Source: UBA4408 sp002389785 (GTDB lineage Bacteria; Bacteroidota; Bacteroidia; UBA4408). From it: 64,000 nt of DNA. The DNA is taken from contig DAORJK010000015.1 of assembly GCA_035438985.1 (NCBI GenBank), positions 1-64,000 on the forward strand, given 5' to 3'. Positions 63,126 to 64,000 of the stretch are shown here, one piece after another. Every line of letters starts with the position of its first letter. Within the stretch, counting starts at the first letter, position 1. Made by a program: the position numbers and the translations under genes. The notes beneath the pieces are model-generated. The model was not told the DNA's origin. It ran no database searches and saw only the letters and a program-made list of their open reading frames with translations.

Positions 63126-63881
63126 ATGAAAACAAAAAAATTAATTCAATCCGTACTTATTCTTTTCAGCTCTTCAATTCATGCGCAGGACACACTTTTT
63201 ATGCGAAATTCCTCACTGTTAATAGGCACTGTATACGAAGTAAGCGAGTTGGATATAAAGTACAAACAAGTACAAGAGAAAGATACTAGTCAATTTGTGG
63301 TAGATACATATGAAGTTGAAAAAGTGAAATACGCCGATGGTAAAATTGACCAATTCAATTATGTAGAACCATGGTACAGAAAAAAGAGAGCTAGTCAGCA
63401 AGACACTGCCATTATTGAAAACAAGGTTATTGAAAAAAGTGAGTCGCTCCTAAAAATTAATCACAATCCTTCATCAACGTTGAATCAAACAAAACTCACA
63501 AATGAGAATCCGGAAATATACTACTTGGATAGAACTCATTTCTTTTACAAGGGTGAGAAAAAAAACAAAACAGAAATTGAAAGCATTTTAAGAATTAAGA
63601 ATGATCCTTATATCAATTCAAAACTAGATTGGGAAAAAAGGGCGAAGGGACTGAGATGGATAGCATTTTTAGATATTCCACTTAGCATCATTGGTTTCTC
63701 TATTTTAAATAATGCTATTGAAAACAAAAAAAGTGGAGACGAATTTGAATCCGCAAAAAAGCTATCAAGTGCATTTTTAATTGGCGGGGCAGCATGTTTT
63801 ACAATTGGTATAGTTAATTCAGCAGCTTACAAAAGAAACACTCGGAAAGCCATCCTGTATTACAATAAAAAGCATCGCTAA
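63126..63881 (+). CDS. Paralogous envelope protein, unknown (member 3)
   Basis: A 251-residue protein of the same layout as 37162 and 38070: ATG 63126 gives signal peptide (KLIQSVLILFSSSIHAQ), then LFMRNSSLLIGTVYEV, VEKVKYADGKIDQF, a charged spacer, HFFYKGEKKN, and two hydrophobic segments (AFLDIPLSIIGFSILN and LSSAFLIGGAACFTIGIVN), ending YYNKKHR. ATG 63096 would add 10 atypical residues. It is divergent from the XRE gene and shares its regulatory gap. Function unknown. Confidence 0.7.
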   Translation: MKTKKLIQSVLILFSSSIHAQDTLFMRNSSLLIGTVYEVSELDIKYKQVQEKDTSQFVVDTYEVEKVKYADGKIDQFNYVEPWYRKKRASQQDTAIIENKVIEKSESLLKINHNPSSTLNQTKLTNENPEIYYLDRTHFFYKGEKKNKTEIESILRIKNDPYINSKLDWEKRAKGLRWIAFLDIPLSIIGFSILNNAIENKKSGDEFESAKKLSSAFLIGGAACFTIGIVNSAAYKRNTRKAILYYNKKHR

Positions 63882-63911
63882 ATCTTACCAAACAAATCAA
63901 TCATAATAACT

Positions 63912-64000
63912 ATGAAACCATTTAAAATAAACTATCCTACACTAAAATCAATTTATACAGTACTAAAAAAAACAACTCACATGAAAAACAAAAATTTAAA
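63912..64000 (+). CDS. Possible partial gene at the right edge
   Basis: From ATG 63912 the frame is open to the end of the window (29 codons, Lys-rich). A second ATG at 63981 begins MKNKNL, which is more like a signal-peptide start. It may be the start of a gene following the paralog at 63126. Not enough sequence to judge. Confidence 0.3.
   Translation, partial: MKPFKINYPTLKSIYTVLKKTTHMKNKNL

Noticed and set aside
1..64000. tRNA genes, rRNA genes or transposases
   Set aside because: No T-loop-like GGTTCGA-type sequence in gene gaps, no rRNA and no recognisable transposase or integrase was found by eye; a dedicated tRNA scan could still find a cryptic one.

Overview
The window is chromosomal DNA of a low-GC (high-thirties percent by eye) member of the Bacteroidota. 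The evidence is direct: at least five proteins end in a type IX secretion (T9SS) type A sorting domain; a very long SprB-repeat adhesin fills the left edge; start sites are preceded by TAnnTTTG-type -7 promoter boxes rather than strong Shine-Dalgarno sequences; and there is a bacillithiol synthase (BshA), a Bacteroidota-type ribosomal THX protein and several DUF families typical of the phylum. Genus cannot be decided from the sequence. No rRNA, tRNA, CRISPR array, prophage, transposase or restriction/defence island was seen; this looks like ordinary chromosomal core with a few accessory patches.

Layout. 1-7825 (minus): the first ~2,600 codons of a giant SprB-like surface protein, with about 24 repeats, the last eight of which are near-identical 231-bp units running off the left edge. 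7991-12373 (plus): a polysaccharide block of four genes (GT4 glycosyltransferase, Wzy/O-antigen-ligase-like protein, DegT/DnrJ aminotransferase, initiating sugar-phosphate transferase). 12370-15974: SirB1-like protein, nucleoside phosphorylase and two tandem-domain universal stress proteins with a clear terminator. 16060-20618: a small unknown protein, DUF4197 protein, and a T9SS-exported BNR/PKD protein with a small secreted partner. 21032-23133: selD-mnmH, i.e. selenium for tRNA 2-selenouridine. 23175-26878: fatty acid hydroxylase-superfamily protein, TIGR02757 protein, an alpha-oxoamine synthase (serine palmitoyltransferase or sulfonolipid synthase type) and a small membrane protein. 27059-29834: M28 peptidase, DUF721/DciA-like protein and recF. 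30101-34548: third universal stress protein, LOG-family phosphoribohydrolase, 3-methyladenine glycosylase I and a T9SS purple-acid-phosphatase-like protein.

34690-38783 is a run of small envelope proteins of unknown function around a PaaK-like adenylate-forming enzyme; two of them (37162-37845, 38070-38783) and a third at 63126-63881 form one paralogous family that I cannot name. 39150-45433 is housekeeping: ribosomal THX, agmatinase-type ureohydrolase, HU, fmt, MATE transporter, ribH, membrane-anchored TPR protein, several with intrinsic terminators. 45518-49763 holds a membrane metallophosphoesterase, ZIP transporter and DUF4153 protein. 49982-57009 holds pirin, a methyltransferase, ComB, an S1/P1-nuclease/phospholipase-C-fold protein, a T9SS beta-propeller-like protein, biotin carboxylase and a SUI1/eIF1 protein. 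57011-60868 holds bshA, a T9SS multicopper oxidase and a small T9SS protein; 61095-63881 a TauE/SafE permease, an XRE-type regulator with a full promoter and candidate operator, and the third unknown paralog.

The observations most worth following are the reassorted marker patches inside the identical SprB repeats, a ~71-bp inverted-repeat-bounded element present twice in opposite orientation (20957-21027 and 49794-49865), the three-member unknown envelope family, a palindromic noncoding repeat at 40591-40692, and the operator-like palindrome at 62972-62990.
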